Shown here: positions 18,078 through 27,195 of the stretch, one piece after another | How the letters are laid out: each line of letters starts with the position of its first letter | Position numbering within the stretch: position 1 is the stretch's first letter | NCBI GenBank assembly: GCA_002396645.1 | Contig: DGYI01000063.1 | Location: 78,015 to 134,282, forward strand | Source of the DNA: Firmicutes bacterium UBA5010 | GTDB lineage: Bacteria; Bacillota; Clostridia; Tissierellales; Sedimentibacteraceae | DNA length: 56,268 bases | Reading direction: 5' to 3' | Translations under genes and position numbers: made by a program | Notes under the pieces: model-generated | Databases searched by the model: none | Seen by the model: the letters and a program-made list of their open reading frames with translations, nothing else | Told to the model about the DNA's origin: nothing

Positions 18078-19070
18078 TTAATACAAAATTTCTTTTATCT
18101 TTATAGAATTTCTTTTTCTTTTAACTCCCCATTTACCTTTAAACCATGTTTTTTCTTCAACTTTGAGGATTACATCCTCGTCAGTTTTATCGTCTAAGAC
18201 TATAACGTCTCCGACTTGAATATTAAGAACATCATGAAGACTTAATTCGGTTCCTCCCAATATACCTACGACATTAAGATGAGACGCTTTCAAATATTCC
18301 ATTATTGCTTCCTTATCCTTTTCAGCTTCATTGTCAGATATTTTTCTTCCCATTCTAAGAACGCTTTCTGACTTTTTGAATATTTCATCAATTGTCATAG
18401 TCGGAATACAAACTGTTATTTTATCACTCAAATTTTTAACTACTGTGTCTAAAACTATAAGCAGTACAGTATCATTGTACCCTATATTCTGTATAAACCT
18501 GGCATTAGTTTCTATCTTATTAAATTCAACAACTATAGGAACTGTGTTTTGCCACGCATCCTGCATTTGATTCATTATCTGTCTTAACAAATTATCTAAT
18601 ATTGATAATTCAATATCGGTAAAATCTCTTTCATATTTGTAGTCATCCCCGTCTCCCCCCATAAGCTTGTCAATGATTGAAAATGCTAATGGTTTTGAAA
18701 CATTGACTAATATCTGGCCGAATGATTTTTTTGTGTCAGGCATTATAAAATCTACTACACACATTAATACAGAATCACTTAATGCGTTATTGTACTCATA
18801 AAATATGCTTTCATCTATCTGCTCAACTTCGATTTCACAAAAAAGTCTTAATACTGCCGTCAAATATGAAGACACAATTCGTGCATAGCTTTCATATATA
18901 CCGCTTATTAACTTTATATTCTCACGTGTAACTTTTTTTGGACTGCTAAAATCATATGTCTTTATCTTTCCGTCTTCGCTATCCTTATCCATTACATCCA
19001 TACTGACTTCACCGCTGGTTAGATTATTAAGCAATGCGTCAATTTGACTTTGAGATAATATATCTGCCAT
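18078..19070 (-). CDS. fliM: Flagellar motor switch protein FliM
   Basis: 330 aa, normal length. The extreme N-terminus carries the CheY-P binding peptide (ILSQSQIDALLNNL), the middle domain binds FliG (GGDGDDYKYERDFTDIELSILDNLLRQIMNQM), and the C-terminal SpoA domain pairs with FliN/FliY (LKASHLNVVGILGGTELSLHDVLNIQVGDVIVLD). It follows motB by 25 bp. fliL, which usually lies just before fliM, is absent. Confidence 0.97.
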   Translation of the reverse strand: MADILSQSQIDALLNNLTSGEVSMDVMDKDSEDGKIKTYDFSSPKKVTRENIKLISGIYESYARIVSSYLTAVLRLFCEIEVEQIDESIFYEYNNALSDSVLMCVVDFIMPDTKKSFGQILVNVSKPLAFSIIDKLMGGDGDDYKYERDFTDIELSILDNLLRQIMNQMQDAWQNTVPIVVEFNKIETNARFIQNIGYNDTVLLIVLDTVVKNLSDKITVCIPTMTIDEIFKKSESVLRMGRKISDNEAEKDKEAIMEYLKASHLNVVGILGGTELSLHDVLNIQVGDVIVLDDKTDEDVILKVEEKTWFKGKWGVKRKRNSIKIKEILY

Positions 19071-19095
19071 GTATTTGCCCTCTTCAATCTTTTAT

Positions 19096-19908
19096 TTATT
19101 CTGTACTGTCATCTTTACTATTTTCTCTATCGCTGAGTATATCATATATATGTTCTGTAAGACTCTTTTCATGTCCTTTTCTGGATATATATATTTCTAC
19201 TCTTCTGTTCTGAGCTCTGCCTTCCGCAGTATCATTAGGTGCTATCGGTCTGTGAAGACCATATCCTACCCCCACAAGTTTCTGAGGATCAATTATATTT
19301 TTTGATTCGAAATACATCAGTACAGCATTCGCTCTGTCACTTGAAAGACTTCTGTCAATATTGGTCGGATCACTCTCAACCATAGCTGTGTGTCCTGAAA
19401 TTATAACTTCCTGTATAACCGGATCAGCCTCTTTAATACCTAATACAAGAGCATCCAGGACTCCCTTTCCGCTTTGCTTAAGTTCGGAGCTATATCCATC
19501 AAAGAATATATTATTTCTAAAACGTATGAAAACTGCCTCGTCGGTTTTTTCAACCGACACATCTCCCTGAAGATTGTTTTCGTTTACATAGTTCATCAGT
19601 ATCTTATATAAAATATCGAAGCTTTCCTGATCTTCCGTATCAGAGTCAGCTGATGAAGAATCATTTTCGCTATCATATCCTCCGTCAGGAAAAGTGCCTC
19701 CGGGTATATAACCTTCAGGTGCTTCTATTATATTTCTCTTGTTTGCAAGAGCCTCTGCTACCTGCGCATATTTCTGTGCATTTATAGTAGACATGGAGTA
19801 AAGCAATATGAAAAATGTTAATATAAGAGTGACCATGTCTGCATATGTATTTAACCAAGCTCCGACGTTCACAGTTTGTGGTGTTCTTTTTTTTGCCAAT
19901 CTGTTCAC
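19096..19908 (-). CDS. motB: Flagellar stator protein MotB
   Basis: 270 aa. One transmembrane helix near the N-terminus with the ion-binding Asp24 in TYADMVTLILTFFILLYSMS, the same residue number as in Bacillus MotB. An acidic linker (about 70-100) follows, then an OmpA-like peptidoglycan-binding domain (VIISGHTAM...LSSDRANAVLMYF...VGYGLHRPIAPNDTAEGRAQNRRVEI). With MotA it forms the stator anchored to the wall. Located 55 bp after motA. Confidence 0.95.
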   Translation of the reverse strand: MNRLAKKRTPQTVNVGAWLNTYADMVTLILTFFILLYSMSTINAQKYAQVAEALANKRNIIEAPEGYIPGGTFPDGGYDSENDSSSADSDTEDQESFDILYKILMNYVNENNLQGDVSVEKTDEAVFIRFRNNIFFDGYSSELKQSGKGVLDALVLGIKEADPVIQEVIISGHTAMVESDPTNIDRSLSSDRANAVLMYFESKNIIDPQKLVGVGYGLHRPIAPNDTAEGRAQNRRVEIYISRKGHEKSLTEHIYDILSDRENSKDDSTE

Positions 19909-19963
19909 CTACTATCAAATATAAATTGGTATTGACAATACCTAAGTATTATTTTATATTTCA

Positions 19964-20791
19964 CTATTTTCTTCTTGACTTTTTACCGCTTGCTTCCTCG
20001 TCTTCCGAGTCTCTTTCAGAAGGCGCATAGTCTCTTTCTTTTGTTGTCAAGTATGATTTTAACTTGTCTCTTATGTATTTTGGATTCTCACCCGCTTGGA
20101 TCGATAATACCCCTTCCATTATTAGGTTTTTAACGATCATTTCTTCTTCATGCTTTGCCTTTAGTTTGTTACCCATAGGTCCAAACAGAACGTTAGCTAT
20201 GAAAGAACCATAAAAAGTTGTAATCAGAGCAACCGACATACCTGCCCCCAAGCTCGACGAGTCATCCGGGTTCAAACCCATCAGCATGTTGATTAATCCT
20301 ATAAGTGTTCCCAACATACCAAACGCCGGAGCAAATGCTTCAGCACGCTCATAAACCTTCCATGCACCGGCATGTCTTATTTCTATACAATTTATCTCAT
20401 TTTCGATTTGCTCTCTAACCTTTGTCGCCTCTAAGGCATCAATTATAAGCATTACACAAAACTTTAAAAACTCGTCATCTATTTCTATTTGATTTATCTT
20501 TTCTTCCAGAGCCAATAATCCTTTAACTCTGGCTTCCTGAGCCAGATCTACAAGAACATCTATATAACCGTGTATATTTACTTTATCTCTTCTGAAAAGT
20601 ACTTTTATATGTGCAGGTATTTTTGCTATATACTTAAAAGGAACCGACATAATTGTAGAAGCAAATGTTCCTCCTACAGTTATAGCGACACTACCAACAT
20701 CCCAGAAGTTCCATAATGTACCACTGCCTGTTATTCCGTATAAGGTTAATGCAACAGCCGCAATAAAGCCAATAATAATTGAAAAATCCAT
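19964..20791 (-). CDS. motA: Flagellar stator protein MotA
   Basis: 275 aa with four membrane helices (about 5-23, 28-50, 150-170 and 185-205) and the cytoplasmic loop carrying charged residues for FliG contact. The ExbB/MotA signature is visible in FAPAFGMLGTLIGLINMLMGL and SVALITTFYGSFIANVLFGPMGNKL. The charged tail ends in Lys/Arg-rich residues. It starts 1 bp after the flbD stop. Confidence 0.95.
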   Translation of the reverse strand: MDFSIIIGFIAAVALTLYGITGSGTLWNFWDVGSVAITVGGTFASTIMSVPFKYIAKIPAHIKVLFRRDKVNIHGYIDVLVDLAQEARVKGLLALEEKINQIEIDDEFLKFCVMLIIDALEATKVREQIENEINCIEIRHAGAWKVYERAEAFAPAFGMLGTLIGLINMLMGLNPDDSSSLGAGMSVALITTFYGSFIANVLFGPMGNKLKAKHEEEMIVKNLIMEGVLSIQAGENPKYIRDKLKSYLTTKERDYAPSERDSEDEEASGKKSRRK

Positions 20792-20792
20792 A

Positions 20793-20999
20793 TTACACCT
20801 CGTCTACTTTGATTAAATTGCTGTAAATTTTTCGATTATATTGAATAATCCTGTTTACAACCTCTTCAGCAGTCTGAGCTACCAAGTAATATCTGCCTGA
20901 TGTCAAAGTAATCTTTGTTTCAGGAATAGTTTCAATTAATTCTATAAGATTCGAATTAAGAACTATTTCTTCTTTATTCAGTTTTTCTAAAATTATCAT
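20793..20999 (-). CDS. flbD: Flagellar protein FlbD
   Basis: 68 aa, matching the small FlbD family found between flgE and motA in many Firmicutes and spirochaetes (MIILEKLNKEEIVLNSNLIELIETIPETKITLTSGRYYLV...EEVVNRIIQYN). In other species it has been linked to flagellar assembly or swarming; the mechanism is unclear. It is separated from flgE by ~200 bp of AT-rich DNA with a hairpin, and directly abuts motA. Confidence 0.9.
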   Translation of the reverse strand: MIILEKLNKEEIVLNSNLIELIETIPETKITLTSGRYYLVAQTAEEVVNRIIQYNRKIYSNLIKVDEV

Positions 21000-21162
21000 A
21001 ATTTTGCCCCTCTTGTTTTGAATTTTTAATATTACCGATATTGTTTAAAGCCTTGTAACATTGCACAATTAAATAGACTTTACAATCGATATCGATACAA
21101 ATAAAACAAAATGTAAATTATTAAACAAATTATTTAATACCTTATATTTTATTTTATTTGGA

Positions 21163-21188
21163 GCGGAAAGCTTTTAAAAGCTTTCCGC
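21163..21188. other. 26-nt perfect palindrome after flgE
   Basis: Arms 21163-21175 and 21176-21188 are exactly complementary, with a GC-rich outer part GCGGAAAGC. It starts 13 bp after the flgE stop on the minus strand. No T-run follows, so it looks like a stability or processing hairpin protecting the flgE mRNA more than a full terminator. The rest of 21000-21162 is AT-rich, including ATCGATATCGAT at ~21094; no convincing promoter was recognised. Confidence 0.6.
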
Positions 21189-21201
21189 CTGATTTTAAAA
21201 A

Positions 21202-22077
21202 TTATCTCTTCAAGTTAACAAGCTCTTGAAGCATTTCATCAACAACTGAAATTATTCTCGAGTTAGCTTGATATCCTCTTTGGGTTGTAATCATATCAGT
21301 AAACTCTTTTGCAAGGTCTACGTTTGACATTTCGAGTGCTCCCGGTACTAAGCCGCCCACTCCGTTTTTACCTGCTCTATGGTATTCGATATCACCTGTA
21401 TTGTTTATAGCTTTAAAATATGAACTACCCTGCATAGTAAGACCTTCAGGATTGGAAATTTTAGCTATAGCTATAGCTCCAAGCTGTAAAACTGTTCCAT
21501 CCTTATCTATACCCGTAATTATACCGTCCTGACCTATAGAAATACTGGTATAGTTAGAAAAATTATCAACATACATATCAACAGGATCTCCGGTAAATTC
21601 TCCATTAGCATCAACTCCCGGAATAGTACTTGTAGGAGGAGGTCCTGCGGTAATAGTTGCATTTGTACCAAGCACCGCATTTCCGTTTATATCAACTAAT
21701 CTAAATCTTCCAGGGCTTGAGCTGTCCGGCATAAATGATAATGCACCTATACGGGTATACATTTCTCCGCCATTAGGGTCAGCTACAGTTATGAATCCCT
21801 CTCCATCTATATAAACGTCCATTGGTCTGTCAGTAGGTGCATATCCTGCTCTCATATGTAGAACATCTATAGAACCTACCTGAGCACCGTATCCTAATTG
21901 TGTTGCGTTTACCCCATAGCTTGATGATCTTATTGTTTGATAGTACATATCTCTGAATGTTGCTCTTTGTGATTTGTATGCGTATGTATTTACGTTTGCT
22001 ATGTTGTTACCTACTACGTCCATTTTTGTTTGGTGTGTTCTCAGACCTGCAACGCCTGAGTATAATGATCTCATCAT
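21202..22077 (-). CDS. flgE: Flagellar hook protein FlgE (short form)
   Basis: 291 aa. N-terminus MMRSLYSGVAGLRTHQTKMDVVGNNIANVNTYAYKSQRATF and C-terminus MSNVDLAKEFTDMITTQRGYQANSRIISVVDEMLQELVNL are the hook-protein coiled-coil segments. The central domain is short compared with ~400-aa enteric hook proteins, so the surface-exposed region is minimal. It is exported by the flagellar type III system and polymerises into the hook capped by FlgD. Two adjacent ATGs exist; the first is 12 nt from AAGGAG. Confidence 0.93.
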   Translation of the reverse strand: MMRSLYSGVAGLRTHQTKMDVVGNNIANVNTYAYKSQRATFRDMYYQTIRSSSYGVNATQLGYGAQVGSIDVLHMRAGYAPTDRPMDVYIDGEGFITVADPNGGEMYTRIGALSFMPDSSSPGRFRLVDINGNAVLGTNATITAGPPPTSTIPGVDANGEFTGDPVDMYVDNFSNYTSISIGQDGIITGIDKDGTVLQLGAIAIAKISNPEGLTMQGSSYFKAINNTGDIEYHRAGKNGVGGLVPGALEMSNVDLAKEFTDMITTQRGYQANSRIISVVDEMLQELVNLKR

Positions 22078-22175
22078 AATATTTTAGTTCTCCTTATAAT
22101 TTTAATTTAAGGTAGCTGTATCAGATCTTGTGCTAATCAATAAGTCATAGCACTTAGCCTCCATAAATGGACCGG

Positions 22176-22568
22176 CTATTTTATTACAGCTCCGTCTATA
22201 TTTGTAAAAATATTTTCTTTTAATTCTGAACTATTCACTGCTGTTATAACTTTGTTGCTCAAGGTATTAAGTATAAATGCCGAGGAATCTATCATAACGA
22301 GTACGTTTCTCAGTCCTTTATCCTTCGCTTGTTCAAGTGCTTCATTCAATCTGTCGGATACCGATTCGCTGACATCTATATTTCTTTGTTCAATTCTCTC
22401 AGCTGCATGCTTTGAAAATGAAAGAGCATTTGCCTGACATTTCTTCTCATTTAACAGTTCCTTAAACGTGCTTTCACTTTGCTTGTTTACATCCTGTTTT
22501 TTTATGGAGTTAATGTCAAGGTTATTGTTGATATTACTTATATTTCTTATAAAATTAATATCTGTCAT
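22176..22568 (-). CDS. Flg operon protein (TIGR02530-type)
   Basis: 130 aa. The segment LSFSKHAAERIEQRNIDVSE...LNEALEQAKDKGLRNVLVMIDSSAFILNTLSNKVITAV matches the small protein that lies between flgD and flgE in Firmicute flagellar operons. Its function is not established; a role in hook assembly is usually assumed. It lies 18 bp after flgD. The ~98-bp gap to flgE holds only a weak GTGCTA/TAGCAC inverted repeat. Confidence 0.85.
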   Translation of the reverse strand: MTDINFIRNISNINNNLDINSIKKQDVNKQSESTFKELLNEKKCQANALSFSKHAAERIEQRNIDVSESVSDRLNEALEQAKDKGLRNVLVMIDSSAFILNTLSNKVITAVNSSELKENIFTNIDGAVIK

Positions 22569-22586
22569 TACTCCACCGCCTTTACT

Positions 22587-23072
22587 TTAATTTCCGCCAT
22601 CTATTTCGTCTTTCCCATCTTCTGTCTCATCACCTGGTTCCTCCGGATCCTGTGGCTCTTCTACAGGAGGAGTTTTTATTTCCATAACATTTGAATACAG
22701 ATACTCTTTTCCGTTGATCACTATTGTGGGTTCTGAACCGAAAAGATTTACTTTTTCAACAAAGCCTTCGCTTACTACAAGCTTGTTGCTTTTGTCGTAT
22801 GTAGCTACAACAACATATTTGCCTACAAGTGCAGTTGATTGATTAAAGGCTGTCATCTTAGCCAATGAATCCATGGACTGCAATGATGAAAATTGTGCCA
22901 TCTGTGCTATAAAATCAGTATCTGAGCTTGGATTCATCATATCCTGATTAGCTAACTGTGCTGCCAGTAATTTCAGAAAGTCATCCATTCCCAGGTTAGA
23001 GCTTTCCTTGGTTTTAGTGTAATTTTCTCCACGTCCTGTATATAATGGAGAAATATATTTATTTACATCCAT
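22587..23072 (-). CDS. flgD: Hook assembly scaffold protein FlgD
   Basis: 161 aa. The conserved N-terminal region is clear (LGMDDFLKLLAAQLANQDMMNPSSDTDFIAQMAQFSSLQSM, residues ~28-68), followed by a short beta domain and a Pro/Glu/Asp-rich tail. FlgD is the hook cap, exported before FlgE. It is short relative to enteric FlgD (about 230 aa), lacking the C-terminal FlgD Ig-like part, as in other Firmicutes. Confidence 0.93.
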   Translation of the reverse strand: MDVNKYISPLYTGRGENYTKTKESSNLGMDDFLKLLAAQLANQDMMNPSSDTDFIAQMAQFSSLQSMDSLAKMTAFNQSTALVGKYVVVATYDKSNKLVVSEGFVEKVNLFGSEPTIVINGKEYLYSNVMEIKTPPVEEPQDPEEPGDETEDGKDEIDGGN

Positions 23073-23090
23073 ATTATCTGCCTCCTTTTA

Positions 23091-24509
23091 TTAAACTTTA
23101 CTTAAAGTATTAAACCTGTATTCTCTTATCCTTGAAAGCTCTGCAAAGAAATCTGCTTTACTGTCATCATCAAAGCTTGAGTTGTATATCTGCTCAAATT
23201 CTCCTTGACTTTCATCCTGTTTTCCCTGGTGCGAATGACCCGGATTATGTCCATGATTGTTTTGATTTGCATTTTGCTCATATGCTTCCTTAGGTGCTTC
23301 AAGATTCATAAAGCCTTTGCCTGATGTCATGCTGTTTTGTAAAATAGTCTCTAATTCTGAAACATTAGACAAAATCAAGTTGTGTGCTCTTGGGTTTGAA
23401 ACCAGAATTTCTACAGAAAGATTTCCCTTTTCAAAAACCATTTTGATATCTAACTTGCCCAATTCCTTAGGATTAAGCTGCATTGTTACTGTTTGCTTTC
23501 CATCTGCTCTCATCATCACTATTTGATCTTTTATTTGCTCAATTACGCTTTGTCTTATTAATGATGATTCATCACTGATTTTTACTGTTTTACCGTCTGT
23601 TTGAACATCTGCCGTTTTAATAGTCAGAAGATTTTCGTCAATAATGTTATCATTTAACTCTTTGTGCTTGATTTCAGGATTTTCTTCTGAAGCTGCTGCC
23701 AGAGCAAATTCTGAATTCAGCAAATTAACACTTGTGTTATTATCTATCTCACTTATTTCACCGGCTTGGGCAACATTTGCTATATCTGCTGGATTTTCAG
23801 CTGAAATCACCGAAACTTTCAAATTTTGATAAGCATTGTCTAAATTTTCAATGTTCACTTGAGCTTCATTTGTTGTCGGAACAGCTCTGCCTGCGATATT
23901 TCTTGCTTGCTCTATTCTTGAGCGTATAAGCTCATGAGCTTGTCTTGCCGAATTTATACTGTCCATAATTTCTTTAGGGAAGTTTCTGCCTATATTCTCT
24001 GTATTTGCTGCTTTTGTCATTGATGCTTTATTTTCAGTCTGTATGTTTGAGTTATCATTTTGTTGTGCACTTTGTAAGCTTAATATCAAATTATCCAAAT
24101 TTGATTGCCCTGATATTAGTTGATTGTCCTGCATAATACCACTCAGTGATTCAATGTTCAAATTATCTGAACTTTTTAAGCTTTGAATAATATCGTTAAT
24201 TTTGGCAGTGTCCGTATAATTCAGATAGTTGTTTTGCAAGCCTGAACCTTGCTGCAAAAGGAGCATCAGTGAAAGCAATAAATCATTTGATTTATTTTCT
24301 TCATCATCTTCCTTCAAAACTGAATCAAGTAAACTCGAATCAATATTTTTGTCTGAAGATTCTGAAAAATTTCCCAGGATTGTATCGCTTAAAATTTTCA
24401 TAAAGGAATCTTTTCCGCCTGTTGAACCAATATTTGTGTTGAGAGATTCCGAGTTGTTGACAAAACTGCTCTGATAAAGCATTTTCAGCATATCCACATT
24501 CATACTCAT
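23091..24509 (-). CDS. fliK: Hook-length control protein FliK
   Basis: 472 aa from the ATG chosen here; AAAGGAGGTGATGAA directly precedes it, so an ATG 6 codons upstream that overlaps the Shine-Dalgarno is unlikely. The first ~320 residues are low-complexity, Asn/Ser-rich, typical of the ruler region. The C-terminal Flg_hook domain is recognisable (QTVTMQLNPKELGKLDIKMVFEKGNLSVEILVSNPRAHNLI). FliK measures hook length and triggers FlhB switching. A His/Asn/Gly-rich stretch near the end (NQNNHGHNPGHSHQGKQ) might bind metal but is probably a flexible linker. Confidence 0.92.
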   Translation of the reverse strand: MSMNVDMLKMLYQSSFVNNSESLNTNIGSTGGKDSFMKILSDTILGNFSESSDKNIDSSLLDSVLKEDDEENKSNDLLLSLMLLLQQGSGLQNNYLNYTDTAKINDIIQSLKSSDNLNIESLSGIMQDNQLISGQSNLDNLILSLQSAQQNDNSNIQTENKASMTKAANTENIGRNFPKEIMDSINSARQAHELIRSRIEQARNIAGRAVPTTNEAQVNIENLDNAYQNLKVSVISAENPADIANVAQAGEISEIDNNTSVNLLNSEFALAAASEENPEIKHKELNDNIIDENLLTIKTADVQTDGKTVKISDESSLIRQSVIEQIKDQIVMMRADGKQTVTMQLNPKELGKLDIKMVFEKGNLSVEILVSNPRAHNLILSNVSELETILQNSMTSGKGFMNLEAPKEAYEQNANQNNHGHNPGHSHQGKQDESQGEFEQIYNSSFDDDSKADFFAELSRIREYRFNTLSKV

Positions 24510-24568
24510 TTCATCACCTCCTTTCAATATTAAATGTAATTATATTAATTTTGCATCTGCAAAATTTT

Positions 24569-25009
24569 TTACAAAATTGTGCTCGAATTTGATACAAATT
24601 CTTCGATTAATATTTCTTCCATTTTTTGAACTTGATAGTTGTATTTAGCGTATTTCTTTTCCTTTAACTTCTCTAAGCTTGATATTTCAATATTCAAACT
24701 GATTATTTCCTGTTTTTTTGCTTCTATTTTTTTCAGGAGCAGTTCTTTTTCGTCTTCTTTTTTCTTTATAGCATTAATAATAGAGGTCATAAAATCTTTA
24801 TAATACTTAATTTCATAAGGCATTATAGATTTAGATGATTTAGCCTTATAGCTTTCATCCGCTTCTCTATATTTAAGCCATAAGCCCTGTATCTCTGCTT
24901 CTTTTTCTCTGAGCGCCAATTGCATAACAGATAAATCATTTTTTAAATTTTTTAGGATCTGTTCCTTTAACTGCAATATCTTTTCTAAAGAAAACTTAAA
25001 TTTTTTCAT
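24569..25009 (-). CDS. fliJ: Flagellar export chaperone FliJ
   Basis: 146 aa, almost entirely coiled coil (MKKFKFSLEKILQLKEQILKNLKNDLSVMQLALREKEAEIQGLWLKYREA...). FliJ is the central stalk of the FliI ATPase ring and a general chaperone of the export system. Position directly after fliI (17 bp) supports the assignment. Sequence identity within this family is low, so context matters. Confidence 0.9.
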   Translation of the reverse strand: MKKFKFSLEKILQLKEQILKNLKNDLSVMQLALREKEAEIQGLWLKYREADESYKAKSSKSIMPYEIKYYKDFMTSIINAIKKKEDEKELLLKKIEAKKQEIISLNIEISSLEKLKEKKYAKYNYQVQKMEEILIEEFVSNSSTIL

Positions 25010-25026
25010 ATTATCACCCTATAGCA

Positions 25027-26343
25027 CTATGTATCGCTTCCTACAATATCGCTTAAAATCTTTAAGGTCTCGTCAAAGCTAAAGCTTTCGTTTATTTCTT
25101 GCTGCAAAAATTTATTCACGGTTTCAACCTTATCTATAGCGTAATCAAGTGAAGGATTAGAGCCTTTTTTGTATGCTCCTATTGATATAAGATCGTAATT
25201 CGCATAATACAGAGATAGAATATCTCTTAATTTTTTAGCGTTTTTATTATGCTCCTTATCCGCTATATCCACCATCAAACGCGAAATACTCGCATTTATA
25301 TCTATCGCCGGAAAGTGATTTCTGTTCGCCAATTCTCTGGTTAAGACAATGTGACCATCCAATATACCTCTTACTGTATCGGATATCGGCTCATTTGTGT
25401 CATCACCTTCTACCAAAACCGTGTATATTCCTGTTATTGAACCCTGTTCAAAATTACCGCTTCTTTCTAAAAGTTTCGGCAATTCCGCATATATTGAAGG
25501 AGTATATCCTCTCGAAACCGGAGGCTCTCCCGTCGCCAATCCTATTTCTCTTTGTGCCATTGCGAATCTTGTCAATGAGTCCATCATGAGAAGTACATCT
25601 TTACCCTGATCCTTAAAGTATTCAGCTATTGTCGTAGCTACTAGGGAGCATTTGAGTCTAAGCATAGCCGGTTGATCTGATGTTGCTACAACCACTACGG
25701 ATCTGGCAAGACCCTCTTCACCTAAATCCTTTTCTATAAACTCTCTTACTTCTCTGCCTCTTTCTCCTACAAGAGCTATAACATTGATATCAGCCTTTAC
25801 ATTCTTGGCAACCATACCCAGAAGTGTACTTTTACCTACTCCACTGCCGGCAAATATACCCATTCTTTGACCCTTGCCTATAGTCAAAACTCCATCAAGT
25901 GCTTTTACTCCGAAGCTTAGGCTGGTATCTATTCTTGGTCTTGATAGCGGATTGATGTAAAAATTATCTACATAGCAGTAGTCATCAACTCTGTCAAAAT
26001 CTCCTTTTCCATCAATCACATTGCCTTTGGCATCAATTATTCTGCCTGCTAAAAATTCACCCACCGGAATACGCAACTTCTTCCCTGTAGATACAACCAC
26101 GTTTCCAAGACCGATTCCTTTAATATCTTCGTAAGGCATCAATATAACCCTGTCATCATTAAATCCGACTACTTCCGTATCAATCTGCTTGCCGTCAGTA
26201 TCTGTTATAATCTTGCAAATTTCGCCTATTTTGTATCTCGTTCCGGTAGCTTCTATCATCAGTCCTGATATCTTTTTGACCTTGCCCATATATGTAAAAA
26301 AATCAGATTTATTTATCAGTCTGCTCGCTTCTTCAAAATTCAC
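25027..26343 (-). CDS. fliI: Flagellum-specific ATPase FliI
   Basis: 438 aa. Walker A AGSGVGKSTLLG near residue 165, Walker B LLMMDSLTRFAMAQREIGLATGEPP near 250 and the F1-ATPase-like SITGIYTVLVEGDDTNEPISD segment. It energises unfolding and export of flagellar substrates. Translation starts at GTG, 9 nt after GAGGAG. A long inverted repeat precedes that ribosome-binding site. Confidence 0.97.
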   Translation of the reverse strand: MNFEEASRLINKSDFFTYMGKVKKISGLMIEATGTRYKIGEICKIITDTDGKQIDTEVVGFNDDRVILMPYEDIKGIGLGNVVVSTGKKLRIPVGEFLAGRIIDAKGNVIDGKGDFDRVDDYCYVDNFYINPLSRPRIDTSLSFGVKALDGVLTIGKGQRMGIFAGSGVGKSTLLGMVAKNVKADINVIALVGERGREVREFIEKDLGEEGLARSVVVVATSDQPAMLRLKCSLVATTIAEYFKDQGKDVLLMMDSLTRFAMAQREIGLATGEPPVSRGYTPSIYAELPKLLERSGNFEQGSITGIYTVLVEGDDTNEPISDTVRGILDGHIVLTRELANRNHFPAIDINASISRLMVDIADKEHNKNAKKLRDILSLYYANYDLISIGAYKKGSNPSLDYAIDKVETVNKFLQQEINESFSFDETLKILSDIVGSDT

Positions 26344-26362
26344 AATAAGTCTCTCCTCAAGA

Positions 26363-26408
26363 GTACGACTTTCGTCATACTGTATAAGTTGTACAACGAA
26401 AGTCGTAC
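26363..26408. other. 13-bp perfect inverted repeat between fliH and fliI
   Basis: Arms GTACGACTTTCGT (26363-26375) and ACGAAAGTCGTAC (26396-26408) around a 20-nt loop. It lies between the fliH stop and the fliI ribosome-binding site inside the operon and is followed by no T-run, so it is probably an mRNA stability or processing structure. It could also be a DNA-binding site. Confidence 0.65.
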
Positions 26409-26430
26409 ACTATGTTCCTGCTTAATAATA

Positions 26431-27195
26431 TTATGTAATCATGCTTTTTAAATTGCTCAACTGCGTATTAACTCCCAAATCTATTAGATTTTCGGAGGTT
26501 TCTATTATCAGCTCCCCGTCCTCCGCATCGGAAATAACCTCTAATGCAACATGTTCAGATATCTGAGAAAGTTTTTGCATGATATTTTTGTCTGTCGAAA
26601 TTGTTACATAGTCGTTACTTGACAGGTAAATTTTAAGCCATTCAACATTTCTGTAATCCTTTATCGCATTAGCCAAAATACCCTTTATTATTTCATCATT
26701 CTGACTGATTTTTGTACGTATTATTTTTTCTGCTATATCTACCGACAGCTTAATTAAATCTTTTTCATACTTCTTTATAAGCTCGTCTTTGCTTTCTTCT
26801 ACTGTATATATTTGTTTGCACAGTTCAGCTATAAGATTTTCATTTTTTTTGTGTATTTCTTTCTCTGCCAATTCTTTTCCTTCTTCAAAGCCCAGATGTT
26901 TTCCTTTTTCATAGCCTTCATTGTGTCCTGAATCAAAGCCTTTTTTCCTGTGCTCTTCCATTTCCTGGCTTACAGTTAAAAGCATATTACTTTTATACTC
27001 ATTGGCTGAATTAATAATTTGTTTTGATTCTTCAAGCGCTTCTTTTAAAATCTTTTCTTTTTCCGTATAAGCCTCTCCTACTATATAATCTGTGTTATTA
27101 AGGTTGCCGCCTATAGGATTTACATATTTAGAACTATCTTGTGTATTATTTGGATTTTGAATAATAACATAGCTTGATTTAATTATTTTAGACAA
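26431..27195 (-). CDS. fliH: Flagellar assembly/ATPase regulator FliH
   Basis: 254 aa. Coiled-coil N-terminal half with the glycine-rich repeat typical of FliH (KKGFDSGHNEGYEKGKHLGFEEGKELAEKE, with G-x3-G spacing) and a C-terminal V-ATPase-E-like domain (LIKLSVDIAEKIIRTKISQNDEIIKGILANAIKDY). FliH tethers FliI to the C-ring and inhibits its ATPase. Start overlaps the fliG end by 8 bp. Confidence 0.92.
   Translation of the reverse strand: MSKIIKSSYVIIQNPNNTQDSSKYVNPIGGNLNNTDYIVGEAYTEKEKILKEALEESKQIINSANEYKSNMLLTVSQEMEEHRKKGFDSGHNEGYEKGKHLGFEEGKELAEKEIHKKNENLIAELCKQIYTVEESKDELIKKYEKDLIKLSVDIAEKIIRTKISQNDEIIKGILANAIKDYRNVEWLKIYLSSNDYVTISTDKNIMQKLSQISEHVALEVISDAEDGELIIETSENLIDLGVNTQLSNLKSMIT

Noticed and set aside
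21000..21160. A sigma-28 promoter before flbD
   Set aside because: An ACCGATATT string exists but on the plus strand, without a properly spaced TAAA; not supported.
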